Shown here one piece after another: positions 61,739 to 64,000 of a stretch of DNA of 64,000 nt; position 1 is the first letter of the stretch, and each line of letters opens with the position of its first letter. Origin of the DNA: Candidatus Gastranaerophilales bacterium (GTDB lineage: Bacteria > Cyanobacteriota > Vampirovibrionia > Gastranaerophilales > Gastranaerophilaceae); assembly GCA_944325825.1 (NCBI GenBank), contig CALVBP010000001.1, forward strand, positions 1 to 64,000, read 5' to 3'. The notes below the pieces were generated by a model. The model worked only from the letters and a program-made list of their open reading frames with translations, did not search any database and was not told the DNA's origin. The position numbers and the translations under genes were made by a program.

Positions 61739-64000
61739 ATGACGATTTCATTCAGCGGATTGGCATCAGGTTTAGATACATCTTCTTGGGTAGAATCGCT
61801 TGTATCACTAAAACAGGCGAAGGTTACTGAGCTTGAAGATGAAAAAGATCTTGTCACGACGACGAAAGAAGCCGTTGCAAATATAAAATCATTCTTTACT
61901 TCATTCCGTTCAGTATTGGAGAAGGTAACAGACACCAAGTTTAATGTAAGCACGATGGACATATTTGCCCAGAACCTTGCTACATCTTCCAATGTTGATA
62001 TATTATCTGCTATAGCGACTGCAGAGGCTAAAGAAGCTACTTATGAAATTAATGTTGATAAACTTGCAACTTCAACACAGGCTGCAAGCGGATATAAGTT
62101 CACTACTCAGATTGTAACAACTACCGCTGCAACATTAGATTCAAAACTTGCAAATTTAGGGGTGAAATCCGGTAACATAGGTGTAACGGTTAACGGGCTT
62201 GAGCAAAATTTATACATTGCTGATAATGATACTATACAGACCTTTATTGATAAATTAAATAATTTAGGTGTAAGTGCTTCATTCAATCAGGATACCGGTG
62301 TGTTCAATATGAATATCGGTATAAATGATATTAATGATAAGGATAATACAGGGATTATTGCCGCACTGCATCTGGAAGGTGTCAATGAAGGTTATCAAAG
62401 TGACAAGCTTGAAATTACAAAGACGGATACAACTTTTGAATCTGCTGATGAATCTACTCTTTTAACCGATTTAGGTGTAAAAAGAGGTACTTTAACGATA
62501 GAAGCAAACGATGCCATATATAATGTTGAAATAGATAATGATACTACTTTAGGTGAATTTTTACAGGCTCTGAGGGATGAAAATATTAATGCATCATTGA
62601 CAGAGGGCGGTGTGTTCAGGCTTGAAGATGCGGTTATTACAAATGATGGAACAACAAACCTGATTGATGCTTTTGGCTTGCAGCAGAGTGTAAGTTCAAA
62701 TATTCAGCAAAGCGGTGATTTGAGCTACAAGACCGTCGTAACGGATGTAACCGTCGCAACATTGGATTCGCTGCTTAATGATATCACGGAAAATGGTGTA
62801 TCCAACGGCGATACTGTAGTTGTAAAGAATTCAAATAATGAAACTTCAACTATACGTTTGTCATCAACAAGTACACTGGGTGATTTATTTGACGGATTGA
62901 AAGCTGCCGGAATGATGGCGGCCTTGAATAATGACGGCACTATTACTATATCCGGCGGTGAGATAACCGGCGGAAGTTTTGATGCTGTAAGGGAATTCGG
63001 TTTGGTAACGACTCCGACATCTTCTACAGTAACAGGTAATGTGCTTCAAAAAACTGTTACGACTACTCAGCTTGCAACGGAAGATACCCGCCTTGTGAAA
63101 GACTTGGGTGTAAAAGCAGGTGCACTGGAAGTTACAACCGGAGACGGAACTGTTCATAGCATAACAATTGATTCCGGAATGACAATCGGTGATTTGATTG
63201 ATACATATGAATCATTAGGTATAAGTGCAAGTATAGATACTTCCGGTGTCCTTACGGTTGCAGGCGGAAGCTTTAGTGAAGTGAGCGGCGGAACGGATTT
63301 GTTAACCAAATTATATGGCACGGATATGGTTGATAATACAAATCAGAATTCCGCATACTCAAAAACGGATGCCTTAAAGTACGATATAATGGTTACAGAG
63401 ACGGTTGAAGCCACTCTCGATTCTCTGATAAATGATGTGACCCAGAACGGTGTCTCAGACGGAGATACTCTTATAGTAAGGAATTCAAATAATCAAACAT
63501 ATACAATTAACTTAAATTCAAGCAGTACTCTGGCAGATATGTTCAGCGGATTGCAAAATGCCGGATTAAGAGGAACTTTGAACGAAAACGGTTCTATAAC
63601 AATATCCGGCGGAGAGATAATCGGCGGAAGCTTTGATGCGGTGGGTGAATTTAATTTATCATCCGTAACCAATTCCGGAATGGTTTCCGGCAGTGTCTTA
63701 AAAGAGACAATAACGACTGTTAACACAGCGACTATAGACACCCGCCTTGTTGAGGATTTGGGTGTAAAAGCCGGTGCATTAAAAGTAGAAACGGGCGATG
63801 GAACTATTCATAATGTAACGATTACATCCGGAATGACAATCGGTGATTTAATAGACGAGTACCGAGATATAGGTATTTCGGCAAGCATAGATTCATCTGG
63901 AGTTTTGACCGTAAACGGCGGTATCTTTAGTACAGTGAGCGGCGGAACGGATTTATTAACCAAATTATACGGTACGGATATGGTTGATAATACAAATCAG
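61739..64000 (+). CDS. fliD: Flagellar hook-associated protein 2 (filament cap) with tandem repeats, 3' end outside window
   Basis: The frame is open from ATG 61739 to the edge (754 codons). The N terminus SFSGLASGLDTSSWVESLVSLKQ is the FliD signature; FliD caps the filament and guides flagellin folding. Two copies of a 218-residue unit (654 bp) begin at about 62735 and 63389, the second cut by the window edge. Each contains two flagellin_IN-like pieces (DxLLNDI, LGDLFDGLKAAGM; LVKDLGVKAGAL, TIGDLIDTY). Earlier single pieces occur at about residues 130-320. Typical FliD is 450-700 residues, and the C-terminal helical part has not yet appeared at 754. AGGA lies before the start. Confidence 0.9.
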   Translation, partial: MTISFSGLASGLDTSSWVESLVSLKQAKVTELEDEKDLVTTTKEAVANIKSFFTSFRSVLEKVTDTKFNVSTMDIFAQNLATSSNVDILSAIATAEAKEATYEINVDKLATSTQAASGYKFTTQIVTTTAATLDSKLANLGVKSGNIGVTVNGLEQNLYIADNDTIQTFIDKLNNLGVSASFNQDTGVFNMNIGINDINDKDNTGIIAALHLEGVNEGYQSDKLEITKTDTTFESADESTLLTDLGVKRGTLTIEANDAIYNVEIDNDTTLGEFLQALRDENINASLTEGGVFRLEDAVITNDGTTNLIDAFGLQQSVSSNIQQSGDLSYKTVVTDVTVATLDSLLNDITENGVSNGDTVVVKNSNNETSTIRLSSTSTLGDLFDGLKAAGMMAALNNDGTITISGGEITGGSFDAVREFGLVTTPTSSTVTGNVLQKTVTTTQLATEDTRLVKDLGVKAGALEVTTGDGTVHSITIDSGMTIGDLIDTYESLGISASIDTSGVLTVAGGSFSEVSGGTDLLTKLYGTDMVDNTNQNSAYSKTDALKYDIMVTETVEATLDSLINDVTQNGVSDGDTLIVRNSNNQTYTINLNSSSTLADMFSGLQNAGLRGTLNENGSITISGGEIIGGSFDAVGEFNLSSVTNSGMVSGSVLKETITTVNTATIDTRLVEDLGVKAGALKVETGDGTIHNVTITSGMTIGDLIDEYRDIGISASIDSSGVLTVNGGIFSTVSGGTDLLTKLYGTDMVDNTNQ

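Overview
The window is AT-rich bacterial chromosome carrying about 55 protein genes. No rRNA, tRNA or CRISPR array was recognised. The best-supported affiliation is a non-photosynthetic, anaerobic, flagellated relative of Cyanobacteria (Vampirovibrionia/Melainabacteria, probably Gastranaerophilales-like). Evidence: an LdpA-type iron-sulfur protein, otherwise known from the cyanobacterial clock input (46724-47689); a Ski2-like helicase of the kind common in Cyanobacteria; a Gram-negative envelope (Kdo transferase WaaA, TolC-like channel, autotransporter); flagellar genes; and anaerobe markers (desulfoferrodoxin plus ferritin, two-subunit iron-sulfur L-serine dehydratase). The taxonomic placement is an inference from gene content.

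Layout. 1-933: 5' part of a LysM/collagen-like protein gene. 934-2203: hairpin-rich repeat mosaic. 2204-16279: housekeeping and small hypothetical genes (folE2, aroQ, Ski2-like helicase, response regulator, rmuC, an ABC exporter, gloA, a pseudouridine synthase, coaE, a CopG-type regulator, a PurD-like protein). 16307-20431: a 1374-residue flagellin with about 1000 residues of RTX-like repeats inserted between its conserved ends. 20888-26586: pheS, sdaAA/sdaAB, a receiver protein, lspA, an RluD-type synthase. 26587-28143: second repeat mosaic. 28144-31176: autotransporter. 31297-37088: fabI and a tolC/marR/emrA/emrB drug-efflux locus with a palindromic operator. 37192-47689: small hypothetical proteins, dfx-ftn, rlmN, a Maf-type (DUF115) glycosyltransferase, dtd, rsmH and an FtsL-like gene, a putative zinc protease, and ldpA. 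47661-50694: fliI and a divergent secreted-looking protein. 50695-51544: third repeat mosaic. 51545-61310: SWI/SNF helicase, dnaE, waaA and a GT39 glycosyltransferase. 61739-64000: 5' part of an enlarged fliD.

Functional links. The flagellar genes are scattered (flagellin, fliI, fliD, Maf glycosyltransferase), yet both externally exposed flagellar proteins carry large repeated insertions, suggesting a filament and cap elaborated as a surface or adhesive structure. The surface repertoire also includes the autotransporter and the LysM/collagen protein. Two regulatory patterns cut across the map. One is a two-part promoter motif with exactly 15 nt between its parts, in front of four small or hypothetical genes. 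The other is a set of genes without a Shine-Dalgarno sequence whose -10 hexamer lies 6-7 nt before the ATG, suggesting leaderless mRNAs. Three intergenic regions share composite elements built from chains of perfect hairpins in conserved order.
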